NCBI GenBank assembly: GCA_028289405.1
Contig: JANQPP010000124.1
Location: 1-64,000, forward strand
Source: Pirellulales bacterium
GTDB lineage: Bacteria > Planctomycetota > Planctomycetia > Pirellulales > JANQPP01
Direction: 5' to 3'
DNA: 64,000 nucleotides
Of the stretch, positions 53,867 to 62,701 are shown one piece after another. Positions within the stretch are counted from its first letter, which is position 1, and each line of letters opens with the position of its first letter. The position numbers and the translations under genes were made by a program. The notes beneath the pieces were generated by a model that was not told the DNA's origin, did no database searches, and saw nothing but the letters and a program-made list of their open reading frames with translations.

Positions 53867-56464
53867 ATGGCCAGTCCATTCCGCGTTTTTCGCAAACACC
53901 AGCGTGTCCTGTTGGCCACGATCGGCCTCATGGCGATGATCGCCTTCGTGTTTTTGGGGCCCGCGTTCGATTATTTGAGTTCGAGCCGTCAGGCACGCAT
54001 GAATCCGGTGGTGGTTTCCTGGAGCGGCGGGGATATCCATGAAGCGGAACTGCGTTACGAACTGCTCCGCCGGGCCCAGGTCAACCGGTTCCTGCAACTG
54101 GCCTACTATAGTGCCACGCAAAATGGCGCCACGCCGCAAATTCAGCCCCGGCTCTCGCCGGTCACCGAGTCCTCGATCTTGAATACGATGGTCATGGCAC
54201 ATCGTGCCGAGGAATTGGGGCTCGTGATCAGTGATTCCGCCATCAACGACTATATTCGGCGGATTACCGGGGACGGCGTCTCGCCTGAACAATTGCGAGG
54301 AATCATCGACCAACTGGCGGTGGACGGCCGCCGCATCAGCGAAGAGCAGCTCTTTGGCGCGATTCGCCGCGAGCTTTTGGCCCAGCAATTGGAAGCCTTG
54401 TACAGCACGAGCCGCTGGAGCCTCCCCCCCGCGCAACGCTGGGAATATTACCGCAAGCTGAATCAACACGCGAAGCTTGAAGTGGCCGCCGTGCCAGTCT
54501 CCGACTTCCTGGCGGAGATCGACGAGCCGAATGACGCCCAATTGCAAGAATTCTTCGCCGCTTATCAAGAACGCGTCGCGATACCGGAAGTCGTCTCCAA
54601 TGTGGTGCTCGCTTCGCCCACGCCGGGATTCAAACAGCCGCCACGGGCATCATTCGCCTATTTCAAGGCCGACCTCGAATCATTCGCCCAGCAGGAAGAA
54701 GAGAAAATCACGGACGCACAGATCCGCGAATTTTACGAGAAGAACAAAGACCGGCTATTCCTTGCCGTGGGAGATGAACCATTGTTTCGCGATCCGCTTG
54801 GTGGCACGGATCCGCTCGGAATCGAGCCAGGCACGCCAGGTGAAGGCAGCCTGCAAACGGGCCCCGATTTGGGTGAAGCGCTCTTCCTAGAACCCTCGTC
54901 CGAGGACGAGGGAGTTATCAGGGAGGAACCAACCGATGAAGTGATCGAAGAAGAGAGTGATACCTCCGCGCCTCCGACCACCAGCGAGAACATTCCGGGC
55001 CCACCCACTCCTCCTCTGACGGAAGAGGAGTTGTTAGAGCAGGAGGCGGCCGCTCAGCAGGAAGATGAAGATCCGGACACAACCGAAGAATCGGACGCGA
55101 GCGAGGCAGAGGAAGCGGAAGACCACGCGGAGTCCGATCAGGAAAACGGTTCCGAGACGCCACCAGTGGAAGACACCTCCGCGAAATGGCGGACCTCCGT
55201 GATGACAACGTTGGCCGCCACCGCCCTTTCCCAGGTCTCTTCACCAGAGGAGGGAGCTGAGTTGGCATTCCCTGGCGGAATCGAAGACTCCGTAACGGAC
55301 GCCACGGAACCGCCGAATCCATCCAACACCACCGACGAAGAGGAAACGACCACGAGTGAAGACGCGGCGGACGAAACTACCGAGTCAACCGAGTCCGACT
55401 CCGTGGACGACGTTGCCGAAGAAGCCACCGATTCCGAAGCGGAAACACCAGCCCCCAAGTATCGGCCCCTTTCCGAAGTGGAAGAAACGATCCGCAAACG
55501 CCTGGCACGGGAGCAGGCCGTCAAAGCCATGGACAATGCCCTGAATCAACTCGCGTTGTCCTTGACCGATTACTTCGGTGACGTCGCGCTCTGGGAAGCC
55601 CAACGCGAGACGGCGGATGGCGAGGAATCCATCGCCGGTCCCGACCGTCCCGTGGCCCCCGATTTCGAATCCCAAGCCCGTGAGCAAGGGCTCTCTTTCC
55701 AGCGGGTTGGTCCGTTTTCGCGACTACAGTTTCAGGGAAGTGACGCGGAAATCAGCCGTACCTTCCGGATCGTGCAAGATGCAAACTCCCAGTTCGGCTT
55801 CCGCCAGGACGCGTATGTGCAGTTCGCGTTCGACGAGGATTTTGCGTTGTACCGCACCGTGGTTACCGAGGACGCGCAAGGCAATCGCTATTTGTCCTGG
55901 AAGATCGAGCAGTTCGAGGAAAGAACGCCACAACTGGCGGACGTACGCGAAGAAGTCGTTCGGGCCTGGAAAATGGAGCAGGCTCGCCCCTTGGCCCTGG
56001 AAAAAGCGAAGTCCCTCGCCCAACAGGCCGGCGACGAAGGGGGCAATTTGCAGACCATCCTATCGGGCGAAGGCGAGCCCACCGTTTCCGAAACCGGGCT
56101 TTTTAGTTGGTTGACCTTGGGAGATGCGGCCGTGGACCCGACGATGATGAGCATGCCTCGTTTAAGCTCCGTCGAGCAAGTGGACGATGCGGGGCCCGCC
56201 TTCATGCAGGCCGTATTCTCCACGCCCGTTGAGAAATTGGGGACGGCGTTCAACCATCCTCAAACCCACGCGTATGTCTTCCGCGTGACCGAGATTGACC
56301 CTTCCGACGCGGTGCTCAGGGCATTGTTCCTGTCCCAGAACTTCACTGGTTATGCCGGTTCCGCGCTGGCCGACATCCGGCAAACGGACGCAGCCTGGGT
56401 GCAAAGCCTGCAAGACGCCCAACGGGTCACCTGGCACCGGGACCCGCTGGACGCCACGCGTTAA
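53867..56464 (+). CDS. PpiD/SurA-like membrane chaperone with an acidic linker in place of parvulin
   Basis: An 865-residue protein from the ATG at 53867 with GGAGGAAGG 6 bases upstream. One membrane helix (about 13-35: RVLLATIGLMAMIAFVFLG) is followed by a SurA_N/PpiD_N-like helical region to about residue 300, including LVISDSAINDYIRRITG and ITDAQIREFYEKNKDRLF, the helix that normally precedes parvulin. In place of a parvulin domain, residues about 300-525 are acidic and low complexity (TTEESDASEAEEAEDHAESD). The PpiD-like tail then resumes with YRPLSEVEETIRKRLAREQAVKAMDN. In PpiD this architecture assists folding of exported proteins at the inner membrane. Loss of the rotamase centre suggests a chaperone-only role. 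Confidence 0.75.
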   Translation: MASPFRVFRKHQRVLLATIGLMAMIAFVFLGPAFDYLSSSRQARMNPVVVSWSGGDIHEAELRYELLRRAQVNRFLQLAYYSATQNGATPQIQPRLSPVTESSILNTMVMAHRAEELGLVISDSAINDYIRRITGDGVSPEQLRGIIDQLAVDGRRISEEQLFGAIRRELLAQQLEALYSTSRWSLPPAQRWEYYRKLNQHAKLEVAAVPVSDFLAEIDEPNDAQLQEFFAAYQERVAIPEVVSNVVLASPTPGFKQPPRASFAYFKADLESFAQQEEEKITDAQIREFYEKNKDRLFLAVGDEPLFRDPLGGTDPLGIEPGTPGEGSLQTGPDLGEALFLEPSSEDEGVIREEPTDEVIEEESDTSAPPTTSENIPGPPTPPLTEEELLEQEAAAQQEDEDPDTTEESDASEAEEAEDHAESDQENGSETPPVEDTSAKWRTSVMTTLAATALSQVSSPEEGAELAFPGGIEDSVTDATEPPNPSNTTDEEETTTSEDAADETTESTESDSVDDVAEEATDSEAETPAPKYRPLSEVEETIRKRLAREQAVKAMDNALNQLALSLTDYFGDVALWEAQRETADGEESIAGPDRPVAPDFESQAREQGLSFQRVGPFSRLQFQGSDAEISRTFRIVQDANSQFGFRQDAYVQFAFDEDFALYRTVVTEDAQGNRYLSWKIEQFEERTPQLADVREEVVRAWKMEQARPLALEKAKSLAQQAGDEGGNLQTILSGEGEPTVSETGLFSWLTLGDAAVDPTMMSMPRLSSVEQVDDAGPAFMQAVFSTPVEKLGTAFNHPQTHAYVFRVTEIDPSDAVLRALFLSQNFTGYAGSALADIRQTDAAWVQSLQDAQRVTWHRDPLDATR

Positions 56465-56816
56465 CCGGCGTGTCCAGTTGTTTTGCCAGCACGGCGACGA
56501 CGCAGCTTGGCACCTCGGTGGGGTCAAGCAGAAACTGCCCAAGAACCCCACCGTGCAAAGCGGAATCGCGAATCCGAGTCGGTTGTGGTCGCCGCGCCGC
56601 CGCCAGACATGGCTTAGGGTCCACGTCGTCGAGGTGAAAATGCCTGGGGAGTTGCTCTGACGTGGGCTCGCCGCTTTAGCCACCGTATCACTCCCGCTGC
56701 GGTGGGGGAAAGCCGCCAAAAATCCGCCAAGGCGGTTGACCTTGCTATTATTCCCAAATTACGATATCGCTTTGATCGTTAAGGTCGATATTTGCCGACA
56801 CTAGTATCGAGAGAAC
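56465..56816. other. Intergenic region
   Basis: About 350 bases between the PpiD-like gene and a PEP-CTERM gene on the same strand. The right half holds CCGCCAAGGCGG, a 12-base palindrome (56724-56735), followed directly by a candidate promoter. The left half is without recognisable features. Confidence 0.4.
56736..56765 (+). promoter_or_regulatory. Candidate sigma70-type promoter
   Basis: TTGACC and TACGAT are separated by 18 bases, 51 bases before the ATG of the PEP-CTERM gene, and follow a CCGCCAAGGCGG palindrome. Good -35, fair -10. Confidence 0.4.
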
Positions 56817-57530
56817 ATGATGGCTTTCAAACCCGGAAAGATAACGGCCCTGATAATCGTCCTCGTCACATCAGCGATGGTGGACTCCGCTTCTGCGAGT
56901 ACAATTTTGTCGCCTATCTCCGTGATCAACAACACGATAGGAGACATTGGAGCGACAGAAGCAAACATGATCAATCAGACCGGGCTATCGTCTGGTTTTA
57001 CTAGCGGCACAACTGATTTCGCAACTTACATCGCGTCGAATCCGACTCACCTAAGAGGGAGTTTCTCAGTATCTGAGGTGGACTTCGGCTGGGTTGGACC
57101 CTTTGGGGGGCCATTTACCGGTATTCTGGATTTCGACCTTGGCGGTAGTTTCATGATTAAGGAACTGGCCTTATGGAATGTCGCACAGGGTAGTTCCGCC
57201 AACGTCCAAGATTTCACAGTGTTCACATCGACCGTTTCAAACTTTTCCACATCAACCAATGTGGGTACCTTTACTAACCCGCAGCTAGATTCCGAGGATC
57301 CCTATCCGGCAACCGTGTTCGATCTTGCTGATTCAATCGCGAACTTCGTACGAATTCAAATTGACTCCCATTACGGAAACGGTGGAGTCGTGGAAATTGG
57401 AGAACTCGCATTTCATGCAGACTCGGCTGTCTCGAACGTCGTCCCCGAACCCAGTAGCATCGCCATCTGGTCTCTGATTGGCCTCGTCGGTGCTGGCGTT
57501 CGATGGCGACGAAGACGTAAGGATGCGTAG
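56817..57530 (+). CDS. PEP-CTERM protein, discoidin-like body
   Basis: A 237-residue protein with two adjacent ATGs (56817 and 56820). Signal peptide ALIIVLVTSAMVDSASAS. The body has a jelly-roll pattern (TTDFATYIASNPTH, GGSFMIKELALWNVAQGSSANVQDFTVFTS, VRIQIDSHYGNGGVVEIGELAFH), like F5/8 type C/discoidin sugar-binding domains. The tail is PEP-CTERM: VPEPSSIAIWSLIGLVGAGVRW then RRRRK. Such proteins are cut by exosortase and displayed at the surface. The lectin-like body suggests glycan binding, by inference. Lower GC than nearby housekeeping genes. A terminator follows. Confidence 0.85.
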   Translation: MMAFKPGKITALIIVLVTSAMVDSASASTILSPISVINNTIGDIGATEANMINQTGLSSGFTSGTTDFATYIASNPTHLRGSFSVSEVDFGWVGPFGGPFTGILDFDLGGSFMIKELALWNVAQGSSANVQDFTVFTSTVSNFSTSTNVGTFTNPQLDSEDPYPATVFDLADSIANFVRIQIDSHYGNGGVVEIGELAFHADSAVSNVVPEPSSIAIWSLIGLVGAGVRWRRRRKDA

Positions 57531-57565
57531 TCGTCCGCGACGCAACAAAAGCAGCATTGAATGAA

Positions 57566-57600
57566 TCAGGAGCCCGCCAAATCGGTGGGCTCCTGATCTT
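57566..57600 (+). terminator. Terminator of the PEP-CTERM gene
   Basis: TCAGGAGCCCGCC and GGTGGGCTCCTGA form a 13-base stem with one mismatch and a 5-base loop, followed by TCTT, 36 bases past the stop. Confidence 0.75.
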
Positions 57601-57738
57601 GATACTCTCTCAGGTTTGACCCTTTTCCGGAGAGTTGGAAATCGAGAAGCCAAGGAACTAGGGTTTTCGGCCTCGCGAGTATCTAATGGATGCCGAAGTG
57701 GGACGCCAGACGAGCCAAAACTCGGCGTCCGGACCCTG

Positions 57739-57776
57739 GCGCTAAGCCACAAATCAGCGAATTCGTGGCTTAGCGC
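57739..57776 (-). terminator. Perfect 12-base hairpin downstream of glgB
   Basis: GCGCTAAGCCAC and GTGGCTTAGCGC pair perfectly over a 14-base loop, about 100 bases past the glgB stop. No T-run follows, so termination is plausible but unproven. Confidence 0.5.
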
Positions 57777-57873
57777 ATAATCCTGTTCCAATCGTCGTCA
57801 GGGCCTCTTAACCGACGTGCCGGTTTGCCTGGCAGGCGGAAACTTGGGTGGCGGCAATTCTCGTCCCGCTGGT

Positions 57874-60087
57874 TTAACGCCGCAGTTTGAACACCGTTAC
57901 CGCCAGCGGCGGCAAGACGAGGTTCAACGAAAACGGCCGGCCATGCATGGGGATTTCCTCGGCCGTGATTCCCGGATAATTGCCGACGTTGCTGCCGGCG
58001 TAATAGCTCGAGTCCGTGTTGAAAATCTCTTCGTACCATCCTCCCTCGGGGACACCGATGCGGTAATTCTGTCGAGGCACGGGCGTGAAATTGCAGGCTA
58101 CGAGCAGAAAGTCCGAGGGATCCTTACCACGGCGCACGAAACTCAAGATGCTGTCATTGTAGTTGTGGCAGTCGATCCATTCGAACCCGGTGTGTTCGAA
58201 ATCGACCTGATGCAATGACGGCTCTTGGCGGTAAAGACGGTTCAGATCCGCGACGCACTTCTGCAAGCCTTGATGGGATTCCCATTGGAGCAGGTCCCAT
58301 TGCAGGCTCGTGTCGTAGTTCCATTCGTTCCACTGGCCCCATTCTCCTCCCATGAAAAGCAATTTCTTGCCGGGATGGGTCCACATGTAGGCGTACAGCA
58401 ATCGCAGGTTGCCGAACTTTTGCCATAAGTCGCCCGGCACTTGGTCCAGCAAGGAACCCTTGCCATGGACCACTTCGTCATGCGAGAGGGGCAGGGCGAA
58501 GTTTTCCGTGAACGCATAGATGAGGCTGAAAGTCAGCTCGTCGTGATGGTATTTGCGGTGGATGGGCTCATGTTGGATGTAGTCCAGCGTGTCGTTCATC
58601 CAGCCCATATTCCATTTCAGGCTGAACCCTAATCCTCCTAGGTACGTGGGACGCGAAACGCCGGTCCAAGCGGTCGATTCCTCCGCCACGGTCAGCACCC
58701 CTGGATATTGGAGATGGGCCTGTTCGTTGAACGTTTTGAGGAAGTCGATGGCTTCCAGGTTTTCGCGACCGCCGAATTGATTGGGAATCCAATCTTCGCC
58801 CTCGCGGCTGTAGTCCAAATACAGCATGGAAGCCACGGCATCCACGCGCAGCCCGTCGATATGGAATTTGTCGAACCAAAACAGGCCGTTGGAAAGCAGA
58901 AAGTTGCGGACTTCAGTGCGGCCATAATTGAAGATCAGCGTGCCCCAATCCGGATGAGCCCCTTGCCGGGGATCGGCATGCTCGTACAAATGCGTCCCAT
59001 CAAAGCGGACCAAGCCGTGGCCGTCGCGGGGGAAATGCGCCGGTACCCAATCGACCAGCACTCCGATGCCATGCTGGTGGCAGTGGTCCACGAAATACAT
59101 GAAGTCCTGCGGGGAACCGTAGCGGCTCGTGGCGGCATAATACCCGACCGTCTGATAGCCCCAACTGCCGGAAAACGGATGTTCGGAGACGGGCAGAAGT
59201 TCGATGTGCGTGAAGCCCATTTCCAAGCAATATTCGACTAATTGATGGGCCAATTCTCGATAGCTCAACCATTCATCAGGACCCGCACCGGGCCGCCGCC
59301 AACTGCCCAAGTGCACTTCATAGATCGAAATGGGGGCATCCAGGCCGTTGCGTGCCTCGCGAGAGGAGATCCATTCCTGATCGTTCCAGATGTAGTTATC
59401 TAGATTGGCGACCTTCGAGGCGGTGCGGGGGGGAATTTCGGCGGCGAAGCCGTAAGGGTCCGACTTTTCCAAGACTTGGTCTCCGTGCTTCACGGAGAAC
59501 TTGTAAATTTCTCCCTCCTTCAAGCCGGGGATGAACAATTCCCAGATGCCGCTAGGGATGTGCTTTCGCATCGGATGCCGGCGGCCATCCCATTGGTTGA
59601 AGTCACCGATCACACTTACGGACGTGGCGTTCGGGGCCCAGACGGCGAAATTCACGCCTTGCACCTGGTTGATCGTCCGCAAATGGGCGCCCAACCGCTC
59701 ATAACTTTTCCAGTGCGTTCCTTCTCCCAACAGGTGAAGGTCGTAATCCGTGAGCAGCGGTGGGAAAGCATACGGATCATGCATCGTGTTGCGTTGACCC
59801 TGTTGATTGACATACTGCAGTTGGTAGCGGGGCGGGCTCGATTCGTTTCGCACGGGACAGATTGCCTCATAAAAACCGGCAGGGTGTATGCGTCGCATGG
59901 GGCGCGGAGCCGTTTGCGAGGAGTCGATGATCCAAGCTTGTGGAGAATGAGGCAGGTAGGCTCGCACAGCCATGGCCCTCTGGCCCGATTCCTCGAATTC
60001 GTGCGGTCCCAAAACCTCAAAAGGGTTTTCGTGACGGCCCTCCAAGAGTGGCCCCAATTTCTCCAGTTCCACGGTTGTACGCACCAC
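57874..60087 (-). CDS. glgB: 1,4-alpha-glucan (glycogen) branching enzyme
   Basis: A 737-residue GH13 protein. N-terminal CBM48-type modules ([16 protein letters not shown] and [27 protein letters not shown]) are followed by the catalytic barrel with conserved segments [27 protein letters not shown] (nucleophile Asp), [10 protein letters not shown] (acid/base Glu) and [15 protein letters not shown] (third Asp), and [13 protein letters not shown] near the end. The length and two N-domains match GlgB of the long form. It transfers alpha-1,4 chains to make alpha-1,6 branches in glycogen. The partner glgX is in the window at 28095. No ADP-glucose genes are seen here. Confidence 0.96.
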   Translation of the reverse strand: MVRTTVELEKLGPLLEGRHENPFEVLGPHEFEESGQRAMAVRAYLPHSPQAWIIDSSQTAPRPMRRIHPAGFYEAICPVRNESSPPRYQLQYVNQQGQRNTMHDPYAFPPLLTDYDLHLLGEGTHWKSYERLGAHLRTINQVQGVNFAVWAPNATSVSVIGDFNQWDGRRHPMRKHIPSGIWELFIPGLKEGEIYKFSVKHGDQVLEKSDPYGFAAEIPPRTASKVANLDNYIWNDQEWISSREARNGLDAPISIYEVHLGSWRRPGAGPDEWLSYRELAHQLVEYCLEMGFTHIELLPVSEHPFSGSWGYQTVGYYAATSRYGSPQDFMYFVDHCHQHGIGVLVDWVPAHFPRDGHGLVRFDGTHLYEHADPRQGAHPDWGTLIFNYGRTEVRNFLLSNGLFWFDKFHIDGLRVDAVASMLYLDYSREGEDWIPNQFGGRENLEAIDFLKTFNEQAHLQYPGVLTVAEESTAWTGVSRPTYLGGLGFSLKWNMGWMNDTLDYIQHEPIHRKYHHDELTFSLIYAFTENFALPLSHDEVVHGKGSLLDQVPGDLWQKFGNLRLLYAYMWTHPGKKLLFMGGEWGQWNEWNYDTSLQWDLLQWESHQGLQKCVADLNRLYRQEPSLHQVDFEHTGFEWIDCHNYNDSILSFVRRGKDPSDFLLVACNFTPVPRQNYRIGVPEGGWYEEIFNTDSSYYAGSNVGNYPGITAEEIPMHGRPFSLNLVLPPLAVTVFKLRR

Positions 60088-60231
60088 GCACTCCTTTTTC
60101 TTTTGCAGTTCGAATTTTCCGGATTGGCCGTCGGTCGTCTAGGGTCTTTTTAGGGGAACACGGCAAGATGTATGGCGCCAAGATTATCGGCGAGGCCGAT
60201 ATCAGGCTCGGAGCAATTTTGTGCGAGTCGT

Positions 60232-60247
60232 CGTAATTCGAATTACG
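60232..60247. other. Perfect 16-base palindrome
   Basis: CGTAATTCGAATTACG reads the same on both strands. It spans the end of the RNase H-like gene and lies about 145 bases before glgB, a possible regulator site. Confidence 0.4.
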
Positions 60248-60827
60248 CCGGTCGCGCGGGATGCCCTCCCAACAATTCGCGCGGCGTCAAAAAATCGATG
60301 CTTCGACGCAATGTTTCTCTGATCGTCCGTCGGATGGACCGCCGCCATCGGTTACATGCACGGAGAAATGCAACGGGACGTGGGATTGGCGCTAACTCCG
60401 CCTCGGCGGAGGAGGCTTGGGGCGGCAAGTGGGCCGTGTCAAACCGCAGGGAGCGGCACTCCACTTGGTGAAATCGAAGCGTCCGGTCCAAACGCTTCCA
60501 AAGATCACAATTGGCCACGGGAACCATCTCATCGAACCGTTCCCACTTCCAGCCGTTCATTTTCCATGCCGGCAGATAGTGCTGAATCCCGTCCCGCATG
60601 TAGCGGCTGGGAGAAACGACCACCACGCGCGATGGCTGGTCCAGCGCCTCCAAACCTCGCACGAGCGCGAGCAGTTCTAGCCGGGAACGCCTTGCCTGGG
60701 GCTCGATATCATGTGCTTCTAGCGGATCTCCGCCGGTTGTGGGCCGGAGCACGAAACGCCACTGGCCTAGCCCTTGGCGAATATTGAATCCGCAAAACAG
60801 CAAATAATCGGGATGCGCGGATTGCAT
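60243..60827 (-). CDS. RNase H-like protein lacking catalytic aspartates
   Basis: A 194-residue protein that aligns by eye with E. coli RNase HI: LELLALVRGLEAL (with the Glu48 position), VVVVSPSRYMRDGIQHYLPAWKMNGWK (versus [24 protein letters not shown]) and CDLWKRLDRTL (versus VDLWQRLDAAL). The Asp10 position falls in YLLFCGFN, with no Asp, and Asp70 is replaced by Pro in VSPSRY. Two of the metal-binding residues are therefore gone, so nuclease activity is unlikely. The last 50 residues are a basic tail. It may bind nucleic acid or hybrids without cutting. It lies upstream of glgB on the same strand. Confidence 0.75.
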   Translation of the reverse strand: MQSAHPDYLLFCGFNIRQGLGQWRFVLRPTTGGDPLEAHDIEPQARRSRLELLALVRGLEALDQPSRVVVVSPSRYMRDGIQHYLPAWKMNGWKWERFDEMVPVANCDLWKRLDRTLRFHQVECRSLRFDTAHLPPQASSAEAELAPIPRPVAFLRACNRWRRSIRRTIRETLRRSIDFLTPRELLGGHPARPA

Positions 60828-61274
60828 GTCGGGCTCTCGAATTCGAAGATTACCAAGGAGCGAAGTTGACCGATGCTCAACCCGCGGAGACGGATTTGGC
60901 GTGCCATGCCGTGTCTTTGAGCGAGCTTCCCACCGGTCGGAATAAGCCGTTCCTGGCCGAATCCCAGTTTGCGCATCCTGCGGGATTGGTTTTTCTTATC
61001 GGCAGACGAGCCGTGACCCATTAATGTTTCGCACGCTGCTTATAATACCTAAACACCCTGAAGTCGCGGGTGCGGAAATCGAGGAATCATCCGGGATGAC
61101 ATGGCTTCGATGGTGGGCTTTTTGATGGGCCAAGGAACACCTTGCCGGTCAAAAAACGCGGATCATGTAAGCCCGAACCAGCTTCCGGCGGCTTGAATTG
61201 GGCATGTACAGATGGTAACGTCGATTTTCGCGGCGACTTCGCAAAATTACTTGGCAGGTTTCGAGGATTGAACA
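60828..61274. other. Divergent intergenic region
   Basis: About 447 bases between the RNase H-like gene (leftward) and a DUF1501 gene (rightward). A TATAAT at 61041-61046 has no clear -35 partner. TCATCCGGGATGA (61087-61099) is a short palindrome. An antisense open frame here has no recognisable features. No RNA gene was found. Confidence 0.4.
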
Positions 61275-62651
61275 ATGTTGCACCTCACCGGCAGCGGCGT
61301 GGCTCACACCTGTGACGGTATGACGCGACGTGATTTCCTTCAAATCGGCAGCCTCGGCGCGATTGGCCTCAACTTGTCGCAGCTTCTGGCGCTGGAAGCC
61401 CAAGCGAAGGCCGCGGAACAGCATGATGACCGTTCGGTGATCATGATCTTCAACCTGGGAGCGCCCAGCCAGCTCGATACCTGGGACATGAAGCCGGAGG
61501 CACCGTCCGAAATTCGCGGCCCGTTTCAACCCATTTCCACGGCCTGTCCCGATATTCAGGTTTCGGAGATCTTTCCCCAGCACGCGAAGATCGCGGATAA
61601 GTTTTCCCTCGTGCGGACCTGTTTCCACACGGCGGCGGCAGTGCATGACACCGGCCACCAACTCATGCAAACGGGCCGGCTCTTTACGGGAGGGATAAAC
61701 ACACCACACGCGGGCTGCGCGCTGAGCTATTTGCGGGGCAGAAAATCGGACCTGCCCGCGCATGTCATATTGCCGGAGCCAATGGGAAACACGGGCGGCG
61801 GCCTGCCCCACGGCCAAGACGCCGGATTTTTGGGCAAGGCTCACGATCCCTACGCCTTGATGGCCGATCCATCGATCCCCGACTTCAAGGTGCCGGATTT
61901 GCTTCCCCCGCCAGAGATTGGCGAAGCGCGGCTCAACCGCCGGCAACGGCTGCGGAGTATCGTGGAAGGCACGCTGCAAAACTTCGAAGCCAGCGACGAT
62001 GCCAAGCTGCTCGATTCCAACTTCGAAGCGGCTTTTCGTCTGATGACCAGCACCCAAGCCCGGGCAGCGTTCGACTTGTCCCAAGAGCCAGAGAAAGTTC
62101 GAGAACGGTACGGAAAAACGCGGTTTGGGCAATGCTGTCTGTTGGCACGCCGCCTGATCGAGGCGGGGGTCCGCTTTGTCACCGTGAACACCTTCCTCAC
62201 CGTCTTCGACGAAATTACGTGGGACATTCACGGCTCGAAGCCATTTACCTCCATCGAGGGGATGAAGAACATCGTGGCGCCGATGTACGATCAGGCCTAT
62301 GGCGCTCTGATTGAAGACCTTTCCGAACGCGGTATGCTCGATTCCACGCTGGTCTGCAATTTAGCGGAGTTTGGCCGCACTCCTCGCGTCAATCCGGCCG
62401 GGGGCCGGGACCATTGGCCACAATGCTGGACGGTGTACTTCGCCGGTGGCGGGGTACAGGGCGGGCGTGTCGTGGGCAAGAGCGATCCGATTGGCGCTGT
62501 CCCCGCCGAACGCCCCGTGGAACCCTCCGAAGTCGTGGCCACGGTTTACCGCAGCCTCGGATTGGATTTGGAAACCTTCCTGCCCGGTCCAGCGGGACGA
62601 CCCTTCCCGCTCGTGGATACCGGCAAGCATGAAATTCACGAGCTGTTTTAG
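61275..62651 (+). CDS. DUF1501 protein with Tat-like signal (module 3)
   Basis: A 458-residue DUF1501 protein. The N-terminus has MTRRDFLQIGSLGAIGLNLSQLLAL, a twin-arginine type signal. Family blocks are VIMIFNLGAPSQLDTWDMKPEAPSEIRGPF, STLVCNLAEFGRTPRVN and GRDHWPQCWTVYFAGGGV. It differs from the DUF1501 proteins of the other two modules in detail and belongs to a subfamily associated with BIG-type DUF1549 partners. It is followed, 50 bases later on the same strand, by the module's DUF1549 gene, so here DUF1501 leads. Function unknown. Confidence 0.92.
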   Translation: MLHLTGSGVAHTCDGMTRRDFLQIGSLGAIGLNLSQLLALEAQAKAAEQHDDRSVIMIFNLGAPSQLDTWDMKPEAPSEIRGPFQPISTACPDIQVSEIFPQHAKIADKFSLVRTCFHTAAAVHDTGHQLMQTGRLFTGGINTPHAGCALSYLRGRKSDLPAHVILPEPMGNTGGGLPHGQDAGFLGKAHDPYALMADPSIPDFKVPDLLPPPEIGEARLNRRQRLRSIVEGTLQNFEASDDAKLLDSNFEAAFRLMTSTQARAAFDLSQEPEKVRERYGKTRFGQCCLLARRLIEAGVRFVTVNTFLTVFDEITWDIHGSKPFTSIEGMKNIVAPMYDQAYGALIEDLSERGMLDSTLVCNLAEFGRTPRVNPAGGRDHWPQCWTVYFAGGGVQGGRVVGKSDPIGAVPAERPVEPSEVVATVYRSLGLDLETFLPGPAGRPFPLVDTGKHEIHELF

Positions 62652-62701
62652 CTCGTGAATGCAATTTGCCCCGCCATAAACCCTCGAGTCATAGAAAAGC
62701 C

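Larger units (their letters stand above)
57531..57873. other. Convergent intergenic region with two hairpins
   Basis: About 340 bases between the stops of the PEP-CTERM gene and glgB. It contains the two hairpins annotated at 57566-57600 and 57739-57776 and no other feature that I can identify. Confidence 0.5.
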
